A stretch of 64,000 nucleotides of DNA from Catenulispora sp. EB89 (GCF_041261445.1 NZ_JBGCCU010000005.1:310001-374000); one strand, 5' to 3'; shown: positions 51,912-61,112, counted from the first letter of the stretch. Numbers and translations: made by a program. The notes: generated from the letters alone by a model not told the origin.

Positions 51912-54564
51912 GCAGGTGCGGACGCTGCCGCTCCGGCTCGAACCTGTTGCCGGTGAGTCGTTCGGAAGCTGGCTCCAGGCATACGGACGGTTGCTGAACG
52001 TTCGGGTCAGCACCGTGGTGAAGGCCCTTGGGCTACGAGAAGTGATCAGAGGCGAGTTCCCGGACTTCAGCATCGCCTTGAGCCCGACGGAGACCGAACG
52101 GCTGGAGGAGACGTGCGGAGTCAGCGCCGATCAGGCGCACTCGATGACCCTGCGGCTCTACGACGGACAACTGCTGGTGATGAACCATGCCGCCCGCGGA
52201 GTCCGGCCTCGCAGACTGTGGGGACGATGCCGAGGATCACGCTATTGCCCGCAGTGCCTGGACGAAGCCGACGGACGCTGGCCGTTGCGCTGGCGGCTGA
52301 CGTGGTCGTTCGCCTGCACCACGCATGGGGTCCTGCTGGAGGACCGATGCCCGGGCTGCTTACGAACCCCCTACGTTCGCACCGGCGCCAAGCATCGAGC
52401 AGGTACGTCCTGCTCGCTCTGCCGCCTTGATCTGCGCGACGCCGCGGCTCCCGAGGCCGCCAGCGTGACGTTGCTGATGGCACAAAGGCGCATCAATTCC
52501 CTTCTGGACAGCGTCGAGTGCGGAGACGGGCACAGCGTCGGACAACTGGCGGGCTTCACGTTCGTCGACCTGGCGTCGGTGGCGAAATGGCTGGTGAGAA
52601 CATCGGTTCCCGCCGACTTCGAGTCGTTCGGGCTGCACGTAGTCAACGCCTTCCAGGCCGAGCGGGACCGACCGCATGAAGTCGGTGCCGAACGGCTTGG
52701 AAGTATGCCGCCTGACAACGGGCCGCTGGTCGGTGCCATCACCACGCGTGTCCTCGACCTGATCTCGCCCGACGGCGGCGAATCGGCTGAAGAACAGATC
52801 CGTGTCCTGCTGCGCCGTCGCGACGGCAGTCGTCAGCGCATGCCCCCAGCTGGGCTCAGCGGCCATTGGGCCGAGCTCTCCCCACCGGTCCAGCGCAGGT
52901 TCCTGCGCGCCCTCGACCCCGACCTCGCCCACATCGATCGCATCCGCTTCCGCAGCACGCTGCCGACGGCCGCGCTCCCGCAACCGGGGCTCGCCGAAGC
53001 CCGGACCCGATGGCTTCCGCAACTGCTCTGGCCAGACTGGTCGATACGCCTGATGCCTGCCGCCGGCTGCGACTCCGAACGGTTCCGCGCCGCGGCCATC
53101 GTGTTCCTACTGACAAGCGGCAACCCTGAGCGGAACATCCTCAACGTCGCTGAAGTTCTGCACCCCCACTTGCAATGGCAACTCACCCGCTACCTGAGTA
53201 CGGAGGTCACCAGCGGCGGCGACACGATACTCCGCGCCATCGGGAATATCTCCGAATATCTCGACCAGCACGACGGCCGAATTGACTATCACCGCCGACG
53301 CGCCGTCGTCGGCACTGACCTGCTCAGTGAGGACCAGTGGCGCAGTTTGTGCTTCGACACCGGTATCCACCCCGGTGACACCGCCAAGACTCGAGAGCAG
53401 GGGAGCGGACGCCACTTGCAGGCTCGCCGCTACCTGCATCAGCTGCTGACCGGCGCCGATCTGAACGACCCCGGCAATGCCCTGAGCTGGCGGGGATCGC
53501 CCGACCGAGCCCAGTACTTGGCCTTTGTTGATTGGCTGGCGCCGCCGCTGCGCCGCACCTTGGCAGACCACGCCATCAGGATTCTGCGCGAGCTGGGAAT
53601 CGACGAGCCGTTGACGTGGTCGCCGCCGACGGATTGCTGTCCGGCGCTGCGTAGGCCCGGCCGCGAACCTGATGACATCGACCGCCAACAGGTATTGAAG
53701 CTCGTCGTGACTGACAAGACGCCTGTCGGCGCGGTCGCCGAGCGCATGGCCACTACTGCCGACCACATCCGGCTGGTCTTGGAGCTGGATACCGACGGCC
53801 CCTGGACCCCAGCTCCACGTGGGCCTCATGTCGCCTGGCGTCGTCGGCAACAGGCCCGCGAGCTGTTGACCACCGACTTTTTCGAACGAGAACACGTCGG
53901 GCTCCGAAAGCGGCTCCGCCAGCTTGAGCAGGAGACGGGTTTCCCCCGCGGCCTGATCTCTGAGATCGCTGCCGAGATCGGCGTTGAACTTCTGCCGCCG
54001 TGGAAGACCGCCTTCACGATCGATCCACACTGGCTGCGCGACCAGTACGTCGACCAACGACGCAGCCACGAGGACATTGCGGCCGAACTGGGCACGTCCG
54101 CAGAGACGGTCCGTCGTAGCTTGATTCGTCACAAGATCCCACGACGTCCGCCCGGCATCGCAAGCCATACCCAGATGATCGCGGTCGTGCCCGGCAGCGT
54201 ACCTGACGACATCCGCCGTGCTGTCGAGGGCGGTCTCGCTGGCTGGCAGCGTCTCCAGCGCTTTCAAGCCGTTATGCGTTACGCGACGATCGACGCTGCG
54301 GCCGAGGACCTCGGCCTATTCCAGAGCGCTCTCGTGACACAGCTCCGGCGCCTGGAAAGAGACGCCGGAGCTCAGCTGTTTCACCGAGCCGCGCGCGGCA
54401 AGGCGATGCGGCCCACCGCGCGCGGACGAGCCCTGCTCTCGGCTCTTGACCTACCAGAGGTTCAAGCACTCACCCCTCCGCTCGACCGGCCAGCACTTGA
54501 AGCGATCCGACTGCATCGCGCAGCGGTGATGGGCGCGCAACCGTCGGCGGGTTCGTCGGGATGA
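51904..54564 (+). CDS. tniQ: Target selector TniQ/TnsD with extra C-terminal HTH domains
   Basis: An 886-residue protein, longer than E. coli TnsD (about 500) and far longer than short TniQ. The N-terminal TniQ zinc part is RYCPQCLDEADGRWPLRW...CTTHGVLLEDRCPGC (about 112-152), plus CSLC near 170. The middle is helical. Two HTH units follow: IDPHWLRDQYVDQRRSHEDIAAELGTSAETVRRSLIRHKI (near 705-746) and a LysR-type winged helix, LQRFQAVMRYATIDAAAEDLGLFQSALVTQLRRLERDAG (near 783-821), with its wing. They could read the attachment site. The TTG start overlaps tnsC by 8 bp; GTG 51916 is an alternative. Confidence 0.9.
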   Translation: MAEQVRTLPLRLEPVAGESFGSWLQAYGRLLNVRVSTVVKALGLREVIRGEFPDFSIALSPTETERLEETCGVSADQAHSMTLRLYDGQLLVMNHAARGVRPRRLWGRCRGSRYCPQCLDEADGRWPLRWRLTWSFACTTHGVLLEDRCPGCLRTPYVRTGAKHRAGTSCSLCRLDLRDAAAPEAASVTLLMAQRRINSLLDSVECGDGHSVGQLAGFTFVDLASVAKWLVRTSVPADFESFGLHVVNAFQAERDRPHEVGAERLGSMPPDNGPLVGAITTRVLDLISPDGGESAEEQIRVLLRRRDGSRQRMPPAGLSGHWAELSPPVQRRFLRALDPDLAHIDRIRFRSTLPTAALPQPGLAEARTRWLPQLLWPDWSIRLMPAAGCDSERFRAAAIVFLLTSGNPERNILNVAEVLHPHLQWQLTRYLSTEVTSGGDTILRAIGNISEYLDQHDGRIDYHRRRAVVGTDLLSEDQWRSLCFDTGIHPGDTAKTREQGSGRHLQARRYLHQLLTGADLNDPGNALSWRGSPDRAQYLAFVDWLAPPLRRTLADHAIRILRELGIDEPLTWSPPTDCCPALRRPGREPDDIDRQQVLKLVVTDKTPVGAVAERMATTADHIRLVLELDTDGPWTPAPRGPHVAWRRRQQARELLTTDFFEREHVGLRKRLRQLEQETGFPRGLISEIAAEIGVELLPPWKTAFTIDPHWLRDQYVDQRRSHEDIAAELGTSAETVRRSLIRHKIPRRPPGIASHTQMIAVVPGSVPDDIRRAVEGGLAGWQRLQRFQAVMRYATIDAAAEDLGLFQSALVTQLRRLERDAGAQLFHRAARGKAMRPTARGRALLSALDLPEVQALTPPLDRPALEAIRLHRAAVMGAQPSAGSSG

Positions 54565-54732
54565 CCAGTGTCTGAAACGGGCCGCATCCGCATAAGCCTG
54601 CGGATCAGGTCTGGTTCAGCCGAACCTACTCAGGCCAGCGAAGATCAAGGACTGGGCCGCCTCACTGTCGATGAGTAGCCGCTGGCCGGGAAACGGAACG
54701 TGCACAGAGGCCCCGCGTCGGCGAGCCATTGA

Positions 54733-57700
54733 TCAACTCCATTTGCGATGATCGTCTGGCTGATCCGTTTCGGCGACGGCCCAGGCGATGGCCCGGCCGG
54801 CGGATTCGGCTAGTGCGGTGTAGAACTGCTCCTCAACGCTGCCACGCAGACACGAAGCGGCTAGGGCCTGGGCGCGTGTCTGCTGCTCGACGTCCTCGGC
54901 GAATGGTTCGCCCACCGCTGCGTTGCGCCCACCACGGGCCGCTGCTCCGGCTAGGGCGCCCTGCACAGCGTTCAGGCTGTCCTGTCCGCAGCGGTCCGCA
55001 GTCCGCAGCACGTGCCGCACGATGTTGATGTCCCAGATCAGCCCGCGTGGGGCTTCGGAAAGCATGGTCGCCACCACGCGCATCTTCACCGGGTCGGGGT
55101 TGTTCGTGTACTCGGCGATGATGTCCAGCACCTGGTCGTCGTACGGCCCGGCGACTAGTCGGAACAGGTCAGCACCCAGAAACTGGCGCCAGGGTGATGT
55201 TGGTGCGGCGGCGAGCCATTCGCGAATCCGGCGTAGTAGGTCGGGGAACCGGTCGGACTGGCGGAACGGCATGGTCGCCCACGGCGTGTGCGGCAGCGGG
55301 ATGAACCGATCGGGCCGGCCCTGCTCGGCGGTCTGCACCCGGTTCTGCAGCACCTCGATGACCGCTTCGGGGTCTTCGCCGGCGATGTACGCCAGCAGCT
55401 GCGCGATCGTGTAGTGCTCCAGCTCGGGGATCTCGGTCAGCTGCTGTAGTACTGCGTTTTTGCGATGTTCCGGTAGCTGTGCCCATGACAGCGTGCCGTT
55501 GAGCTCGGGTTTGAACAGCCAGACCGCTTCACTCAGGCCGCCGCTGGGCAGAGCGGCGAACACCAGGTCGACGGCGAGGTCGGGGTGGGAGGTCCGCAGG
55601 TAGCGCGTGGCACCGACGGCCGCAGCGGACACGTGGGGGTCGGCGTGGCCTGCCATCTCCCGCAGCAGTTTGTCCTCGCCATCCGCCAGGTCCAGGCGGG
55701 CGCGCTGCAGCCCGAAGGCGAGCGCGACCTCGCGGGCGAACGCGATCCGTCCGTCGGTCAGCAGTTGGCGCCCGCAGGCGACCGCCCGGGGGCCGTCGGC
55801 CTGCGCCATGGCGCTGAGCGTGACTGACAGCTGGGGACCTAGGACGCTTTCGGGGGCGGAGATCGCATGCTTGCACATCGCCGCGCCCAACGACGGCCGC
55901 CGCGTGATTGCCTCCCACAGGAACGGCCGCGCCCGGCCCGCGTCTGCGGCTGACGTCTGCTGGGCGGCGAGCAGGGTGTTGAGCCGGTCGGCGGCCTGCT
56001 CGTCGGGCCAGTCCGACATCTGCGCGATCGCTTCGGTGAACAGGTTCTTCAGCCCCTGTTTGATGGCGTCCATGTCCGGGTCGTCGCAGGGATCGGCGGG
56101 GCCGCCGTGCAGGGCGCGGGCCAAGGTGTTGTCCGCGGTGGCCGGAATGGCGGCGGTGATCACCTGCGCAGAGTGACGCAACTGCCCGGGGCCGAACTGG
56201 GCGGTCCAGTTCAGCCGCGAGCGGATGTCGACCAGCAGCGCCGGGCTGAGGCTGGTCTGGGCCAGGTGGTCGCGCAGCCGGTTCAGGATGTCCTGGAAGT
56301 GTTCGAACCAGGCCTGCTGCAGCTCGGCGGGGATCTGCAGCCCGAACGGCGCGGGCATGATGGAGATCGCCGCTCCGATCAGGCCGGCCGCCGCCGAGGC
56401 CGTGGCCGGATCGGTGCTCGCTAGCTGGGCGAACGCGATGTCCATCACGCTGTGCCGCAGCGCCAGGACCTCGGGGGTGGGTGCCACCGGATACGGGAAG
56501 AAGGACAGCGCCTTGGAGGTCCACCTCTCGTCGTGGCTGCTGGTGGCCAGCATCGGTTCCAGCACGGTCAGCGGGCTGCGGTCGCCGGTGGTGCGCGGGC
56601 GGCCGAGCCAGCGGTCGACCAGTCCGATGAGGATCTGCTGCTGCTCGGTCACGCCGAAATGGGTAAAAGACGCCAGCGTGTGCAGAGCCCGCAACGGGTG
56701 GTCGGGATGCTGGGGGGACTCACGGGGGTCCTGCCGGGCCAGGTCCCACAACAGAGTGGCTGCCGCGGGAAGCAACTTGGGGTACCAGGCGATCGGGTGC
56801 AGGACCGGCGTCATGGCGTGGCGCACCTCGGTGTCGTCCACAGTGCGCGTCCTGCTGAACATAACGGGCTTGGACGTCGGCTGCGCCGGGTGCTCGATCG
56901 CCCACTCAACCATCTTCAAGGCCCTGGTGGGCTGGAAGAAAGCGACCTCGGAGAGCAGCTTCAGGATACTGACACGCTCGACTGCATCGCTGCCGTGGAA
57001 CTCCGCTTCCAGCATGTTCCACAACGACTCGATCATGGAAGTGCCGTTCGGGCCCGACTTCCCGGCCTGCCAGTCCACCCGACCGGCGTTGATAATCAGG
57101 TTGCGGGCTGCGGCGTCTGCGGCCGACTGCCACGCCTTGTTCAGGTACCCGGTGGGCACGTTTGGACCGCGCAGGCGGGCGGCCCGGTTCAGCAGGGCAT
57201 CACCCAGCAGGTCGGGCACGACACGCACCGTCTGGCCGCGGGTCAGCACCAGCCCGGCCGCCTCCAGGCCCGAGATGTGCGGCGCCAGGTCGTGGAACTC
57301 CAGCCCGGTTAGCTCCTGCAACGACGCCCGCGCGTCGTCGTCGGCCAGGTTCACCGGCTGGTACGCGGCCAGCGCGGTCAGCACGTCTCGCCGCGGGTCG
57401 GTGAAGCTGGCCGGTCCGGCCAGGGCGTCGGGAAGCCGCCGGGTCAGCACATCGTGCAGCCGCTCATCGTCTTCAAGACCCGAGGGGTGCAGCTGGCCGC
57501 GGTTGATCAGCGTCGCCCCAGTAACGATTAGTAGGGGGCAGTCCCGCAGTGTTGCGGCCAACCGCGGCGCTAGGTGCCGCACCGGTTCGTCCAACGCCTC
57601 GCGGGCCAGTTCCGTCGCCGCATCCTGATCCAGCTCGGTGATCTTCTTCTGAAGCGTGTCGCCGATGCTGAGCCCGACCCCGCTCAGCGCCTCGTCGACA

Positions 57701-58806
57701 CGGTGTAGCCCGTAGGGGCGCGATGACACCAGGATGTTCGCGCCCGAGTTCGCCTCCAGCACGCCGGCGATGACCTTCCCCAGCGGAAGGGATCCTTCAT
57801 GGGCGTCATCGACGATGATCAAGAGGGCGCCGGTGTGTGGAAGATGTTCGAATGCCGCCCGCTCGACGTCGCCGTCGTGATCCAGGACCCGCACGGGGAC
57901 CCCATGGCCGGCCAGGCACCTGCACGCCTCGATCAGAACTTTCGTTTTCCCGGACCCGCCGGGCCCGGACAGCACTGCGATCCGGCCCCTCTCGGTGACG
58001 GCGAAGTCGGTGAGGGCCTCTACGGTGTCGGTCCGTCCCACCAGGTGCCAGCGGTGGTTGTAGGTCTTGTCGGTGTGCCACCGGTCGATGTACGCGTCGG
58101 CGTCCAGCCACGGCCCAAGGGTTACACCGAGGAAGTCGGCCAGCATCTGCGGGAAGTACCGCTTCATGATGGCCTCGGCGCGGTCCTGCTCCAGCCTGCG
58201 CACCATTTGCGAAAGATCGTTGCGGTCCCACAGCTCCCAGCCGGGGAACTTGCGTATCTCCTCGCATGCGGCGGGACTGGCGATGCGGGACAAGGCGATG
58301 ACCGAGGACGGCGCCGGTCCGGTTGCTCCGGCTCCGGCCGCGGCCACCGCAGCGCGCACGTCCTCCGGTCCGAAACGGGCCCTGCGCTTGCACTGGACGC
58401 CGATGGTCACCGTTGTGCCGTGCGTGACATGCACGTCGTAGCCGAACTGGGTGTGGCCGCTCTTGCCGACCAGGCTGACGAACGCCCCGAGGTTGCGGGC
58501 CTGTAGCAGGTCCCGTGTGAAGTGCTCGAAGTCTGCCGTGCTCAGCCACTCGAAGGGAAGTTCGGCTACCAGCGCACGGCCGGGAAATGCTTGCTGGCTC
58601 TGCGCCGCCTGCGGTGCCGCAGGGTTGCCCAGCCCCAGAACCTCCAGCACCCGGTCTCTGACAGCCTGTTCCGGTTGGGCTGTTCCCTGCTCCCACGTGC
58701 TTACCGCACGCTGGCTCTTCCCGACCTGCTGGGCCAGCTCGGCCTGGTTCCAGCCCCGGGCCTTGCGCGCCCGACGGACCATCTCACCGAATGTCTCACC
58801 CTTCAC
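54733..58806 (-). CDS. HTH-Mrr nuclease-STAND NTPase, candidate anti-phage protein
   Basis: A 1357-residue protein. An XRE HTH is at 1-60 (MVRRARKARGWNQAELAQQVGKSQRAVSTWEQG). A Mrr-like PD-(D/E)xK nuclease is at about 85-200, with Asp124 in FGYDVHVTHG and Q138-C-K140 in GVQCKRR. A P-loop NTPase follows: AVLSGPGGSGKTKVLIEA (Lys287), Walker B LLIIVDDAHEGS (328-339) and a SSRPYG sensor (361-366). About 900 residues of helical repeats follow. The plan matches Avs-type antiviral STAND proteins with Mrr effectors, but an N-terminal HTH is not a usual part. It is transposon cargo, convergent with tniQ; the 168-bp gap (54565-54732) holds only short 5-bp hairpins. Phage sensing is inferred. Confidence 0.82.
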   Translation of the reverse strand: MKGETFGEMVRRARKARGWNQAELAQQVGKSQRAVSTWEQGTAQPEQAVRDRVLEVLGLGNPAAPQAAQSQQAFPGRALVAELPFEWLSTADFEHFTRDLLQARNLGAFVSLVGKSGHTQFGYDVHVTHGTTVTIGVQCKRRARFGPEDVRAAVAAAGAGATGPAPSSVIALSRIASPAACEEIRKFPGWELWDRNDLSQMVRRLEQDRAEAIMKRYFPQMLADFLGVTLGPWLDADAYIDRWHTDKTYNHRWHLVGRTDTVEALTDFAVTERGRIAVLSGPGGSGKTKVLIEACRCLAGHGVPVRVLDHDGDVERAAFEHLPHTGALLIIVDDAHEGSLPLGKVIAGVLEANSGANILVSSRPYGLHRVDEALSGVGLSIGDTLQKKITELDQDAATELAREALDEPVRHLAPRLAATLRDCPLLIVTGATLINRGQLHPSGLEDDERLHDVLTRRLPDALAGPASFTDPRRDVLTALAAYQPVNLADDDARASLQELTGLEFHDLAPHISGLEAAGLVLTRGQTVRVVPDLLGDALLNRAARLRGPNVPTGYLNKAWQSAADAAARNLIINAGRVDWQAGKSGPNGTSMIESLWNMLEAEFHGSDAVERVSILKLLSEVAFFQPTRALKMVEWAIEHPAQPTSKPVMFSRTRTVDDTEVRHAMTPVLHPIAWYPKLLPAAATLLWDLARQDPRESPQHPDHPLRALHTLASFTHFGVTEQQQILIGLVDRWLGRPRTTGDRSPLTVLEPMLATSSHDERWTSKALSFFPYPVAPTPEVLALRHSVMDIAFAQLASTDPATASAAAGLIGAAISIMPAPFGLQIPAELQQAWFEHFQDILNRLRDHLAQTSLSPALLVDIRSRLNWTAQFGPGQLRHSAQVITAAIPATADNTLARALHGGPADPCDDPDMDAIKQGLKNLFTEAIAQMSDWPDEQAADRLNTLLAAQQTSAADAGRARPFLWEAITRRPSLGAAMCKHAISAPESVLGPQLSVTLSAMAQADGPRAVACGRQLLTDGRIAFAREVALAFGLQRARLDLADGEDKLLREMAGHADPHVSAAAVGATRYLRTSHPDLAVDLVFAALPSGGLSEAVWLFKPELNGTLSWAQLPEHRKNAVLQQLTEIPELEHYTIAQLLAYIAGEDPEAVIEVLQNRVQTAEQGRPDRFIPLPHTPWATMPFRQSDRFPDLLRRIREWLAAAPTSPWRQFLGADLFRLVAGPYDDQVLDIIAEYTNNPDPVKMRVVATMLSEAPRGLIWDINIVRHVLRTADRCGQDSLNAVQGALAGAAARGGRNAAVGEPFAEDVEQQTRAQALAASCLRGSVEEQFYTALAESAGRAIAWAVAETDQPDDHRKWS

Positions 58807-58896
58807 ACCGGCACCGTACCAATAGGCATGCTATGAAGCAATCTATCGGCTGCAATGCCGAGAGGGTGCTTAAAGAGTTCGACCTGGACAGGTAGA

Positions 58897-59066
58897 CACC
58901 AGCCCCCAAGTGCTGGTGCAGCCTCTGGGGCTGGTGGCACGACTGTTGGCGACGCCCCAGGATGGGACATCCTGGTGAGAAACACGGAGGGGACACGTGC
59001 ATGAGACTCGCCAGTGCAGACGAGGTCAACCGCCTACCGAGGAGACAGCGAAATCGGGAACCTACA
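58897..59066. repeat. Right transposon end with inverted repeats
   Basis: Terminal GAACCTACA at 59058-59066. GGATGGGACATC at 58960-58971 is the exact complement of the left-end 12-mer and is itself inside an 8-bp inverted repeat CCAGGATG/CATCCTGG (58957-58975). CACCAGCCCC (58897-58906) and GGGGCTGGTG (58927-58936) form a further 10-bp stem. A GTGTCCCCTCC motif on the minus strand near 58986-58996 resembles a third TnsB-like site. Confidence 0.72.
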
Positions 59067-59071
59067 CTTAC
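59067..59071. repeat. Target-site duplication CTTAC, right copy
   Basis: CTTAC directly after the transposon terminus, identical to 40943-40947. The remaining 44 bp to the Nudix start codon are host DNA. Confidence 0.9.
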
Positions 59072-59115
59072 TCGCCCGACCACGCGAGGACACGTGGTGC
59101 CGATAGCGTGACGGC

Positions 59116-59586
59116 ATGCCGATTCCCGAATTCATCGTCGAGATCCGCAAGAAGATAGGTCACGACCTGCTGTGGCTTCCGGGCGTCACCGGCCTGGTCG
59201 TCGACGACGAGCAGCGCGTGCTGCTGGTGCGGCGGGCCGACAACCTGCAGTGGACGCTCGTCTCGGGATGCCTGGACCCGGGGGAGCCGCCGGCGGTCGG
59301 GATCGTGCGCGAGATCCTGGAGGAGACCGGGGTGACGGCACGTGCCGAGCGGGTGCTGGCGGTGGACGTGACCGGCCAGTTCTCGCATCCCAACGGGGAC
59401 GAGACCGTGTTCATGGACGTCGCGTTCCTCTGCCGGGCGACGGGAGGGACCGCGCGGGTCAACGACGACGAGTCGGTGGACGTCGGGTGGGTCCCGATCG
59501 GGGAGCTGCCGGAGCTTCCGGAGCGGCATCAGGCTTATGTGAAGCAGTATCTGTCGGGGGTGGAAGCGGCTTGGTTCGCTGAATGA
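59116..59586 (+). CDS. Nudix hydrolase
   Basis: A 156-residue protein with a complete Nudix box: GCLDPGEPPAVGIVREILEETGV (G-x5-E-x7-REUxEExGU). The N-terminal part is LLWLPGVTGLVVDDEQRVLLVRRAD. It hydrolyses a nucleoside diphosphate linked to another moiety; the substrate is unknown. Before the transposon inserted, this gene lay about 170 bp downstream of the NlpC/P60 gene in the same direction. Confidence 0.92.
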   Translation: MPIPEFIVEIRKKIGHDLLWLPGVTGLVVDDEQRVLLVRRADNLQWTLVSGCLDPGEPPAVGIVREILEETGVTARAERVLAVDVTGQFSHPNGDETVFMDVAFLCRATGGTARVNDDESVDVGWVPIGELPELPERHQAYVKQYLSGVEAAWFAE

Positions 59587-59684
59587 CGTGACGCGGCCGG
59601 AGGGCCGGCGCGGTCGGTGCGGACGCGCGCGGCCTGAGGCTTTATTCGCTCGCGACTGTCAGTCCCGGCCCGGATGATGGAGCC

Positions 59685-60161
59685 ATGGCCGCCATCCAGT
59701 TCATCGCCGGTGACGCGACGGTCCCGCAGGCGAAGGGGCCGAAGATCATCGCGCACGTCTGCAACGACCGGGGCGGCTGGGGCAAGGGCTTCGTGCTGGC
59801 GCTGTCGGCCCGCTGGAAGGAGCCTGAGAAGGCCTTCCGCAAGTGGTACCGCGAGCGCTCGCGCAACGACTTCGGCCTCGGCGCGGTGCAGGTCGTCGCG
59901 GTGGGCCGGGGGCTGTGGGTGGCCAACATGGTCGGGCAGCACGGGACCAAGACCGGTTCGGCCGGTCCGCCGATCCGGTACGAGGCCGTCGACGAGTGCC
60001 TGGCCCGGCTCGCGGAGCACGCGGTCGAGCTCAAGGCGTCGGTTCACATGCCGCGGATCGGCTGCGGGCTGGCTGGCGGCAAGTGGGGACGGATCGAGCC
60101 GCTGGTGGCCACGCGGCTCGGCGAGCGCGGCGTCGCGGTCACGGTCTACGACCACGACTGA
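59685..60161 (+). CDS. Macro-domain protein
   Basis: A 158-residue protein made of one macro domain: FIAGDATVPQAKGPKIIAHVCNDRGGWGKGFVLALS carries the ADP-ribose-binding loop, and MPRIGCGLAGGKWGRIEPLV the second. Residues resemble the Poa1p/ADP-ribose-1''-phosphate processing type or ADP-ribosyl-ester hydrolases. It lies 98 bp after the Nudix gene, so the two may work together on ADP-ribose derivatives (inferred). Confidence 0.9.
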   Translation: MAAIQFIAGDATVPQAKGPKIIAHVCNDRGGWGKGFVLALSARWKEPEKAFRKWYRERSRNDFGLGAVQVVAVGRGLWVANMVGQHGTKTGSAGPPIRYEAVDECLARLAEHAVELKASVHMPRIGCGLAGGKWGRIEPLVATRLGERGVAVTVYDHD

Positions 60162-60265
60162 GTGCGTCTCGGCGCGGTGGCTCGCCGGCAGCCCGATGGT
60201 CGATGTTCGGTACCGGATGTCTGAGGCGTGATGCCTGATGGTCGATCCGAGCTGTCAGCAGTGGC

Positions 60266-61039
60266 TCAGCAGTGGCACAACAGCCGCACGACCACGCAGT
60301 CCTCGTCCAGCCCTTCGAGATACGCGGTGGACCGCCGGGCGAACGTGTCGCTCTCCTCGTCCGGTTCGGGGCTGTAGGGCTTGATGCCGGTCCACTCCCC
60401 GTCGAGCGTCAGCAGCGCGGCGCGCGCGACGGCCCAGGTCTCGGCCAGTTCGAAACCGGGCTGCGGGTCGCGGGTGTAGATGGTGATCGGGTCCGTGTCG
60501 GGGCCGAGGACCCAGGCGCCCAGGTTCGGGTAGCGCTCGAAGACCGACTGGTGGTTCAGGGCTTTGATGAGTGGTTGCGCGTGGTGGTCGTCGACCGCCT
60601 GCCCGCGCGGGTAGCCCTCGGGGTCGGCGGCGTGCCGGGCCAGGAACGCGGTCAGCGGCTCGGCCGGCGGGTGGTCGGCGACCAGGCGCTCGAAGTCGCG
60701 CATCTGCGCCTCCCAGTACGTCAGCGCCTCGGCGCGGGCGGCGCGGCGGCAGGCGTCGAAGTCCAGCAGGCCGCGCGGGCCGCCGTCGCAGCGCAGCGGT
60801 TCGTGCGGGGTGCCGACGACCACCGGGTCGGCGTGGATCAGCCGCGGGTCGCCGTCGTGCCGCGGGTTCACCGCGAAGCGCTGCCGTCCGGCGTCCACGC
60901 GGTACCAGTCCCAGGTGGCGTCCGGGTCGAAGTCGTCGCCGCGGTTCATGTCGAACGGCGCCATCGCGTCGGCCAGCGCGCGCTCGACGTCGGTGAGCGC
61001 GGACGGCGGCAGGCAGACGTTGACCCGGTACTTGCTCAT
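60266..61039 (-). CDS. Hypothetical protein
   Basis: Not recognised. A 257-residue soluble protein beginning MSKYRVNVCLPPSALTDVERALADAMAPFDMN. It is rich in Asp, Pro and Trp, with a DDFDPDATWDWYRVD segment and a Cys/His end (VVVRLLCHC). The start at 61039 follows GAGAGGG; an upstream ORF start at 61105 has no ribosome site. It may be first or second in a unit with the MFS gene 73 bp upstream on the same strand. Confidence 0.75.
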   Translation of the reverse strand: MSKYRVNVCLPPSALTDVERALADAMAPFDMNRGDDFDPDATWDWYRVDAGRQRFAVNPRHDGDPRLIHADPVVVGTPHEPLRCDGGPRGLLDFDACRRAARAEALTYWEAQMRDFERLVADHPPAEPLTAFLARHAADPEGYPRGQAVDDHHAQPLIKALNHQSVFERYPNLGAWVLGPDTDPITIYTRDPQPGFELAETWAVARAALLTLDGEWTGIKPYSPEPDEESDTFARRSTAYLEGLDEDCVVVRLLCHC

Positions 61040-61112
61040 GGATGCGGACCCTCTCGCCGATCGCGAAGGGGCCGATGTTAGCCGTCCGCGGCGGCCGTCT
61101 GCCAACCGGCTG

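Larger units (their letters stand above)
40948..59066 (+). mobile_element. Tn7-like transposon carrying CBASS and a Mrr-STAND gene
   Basis: An 18,119-bp element. The left end starts TGTAGGTTC and the right end finishes GAACCTACA, a 9-bp terminal inverted repeat, flanked by CTTAC on both sides. GATGTCCCATCC at 40985-40996 recurs inverted at 58960-58971, consistent with TnsB sites. The transposition genes (tnsA frameshifted, tnsB, tnsC, tniQ) run left to right. The end on the tnsA side faces the 3' end of the NlpC/P60 gene, the same polarity as Tn7 at glmS. Cargo: a membrane protein, CBASS, a CapH/CapP-like pair and a large nuclease-NTPase. Confidence 0.93.

Noticed and set aside
47850-54680. 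Similarity between TCACTCGATGGAGTGGCC near tnsA and CACTGTCGATGAGTAGCC after tniQ, considered as transposon ends
   Set aside because: The match is gapped, in the same orientation and without target duplication; the TGTAGGTTC ends with CTTAC are far stronger.
59001-59111. A 36-codon ORF (MRLASADEVNRLPRRQ...) with a GGAGGGG ribosome-like site
   Set aside because: It crosses the right terminus and target duplication of the transposon, so its last third is host DNA; it is unlikely to be a real gene.
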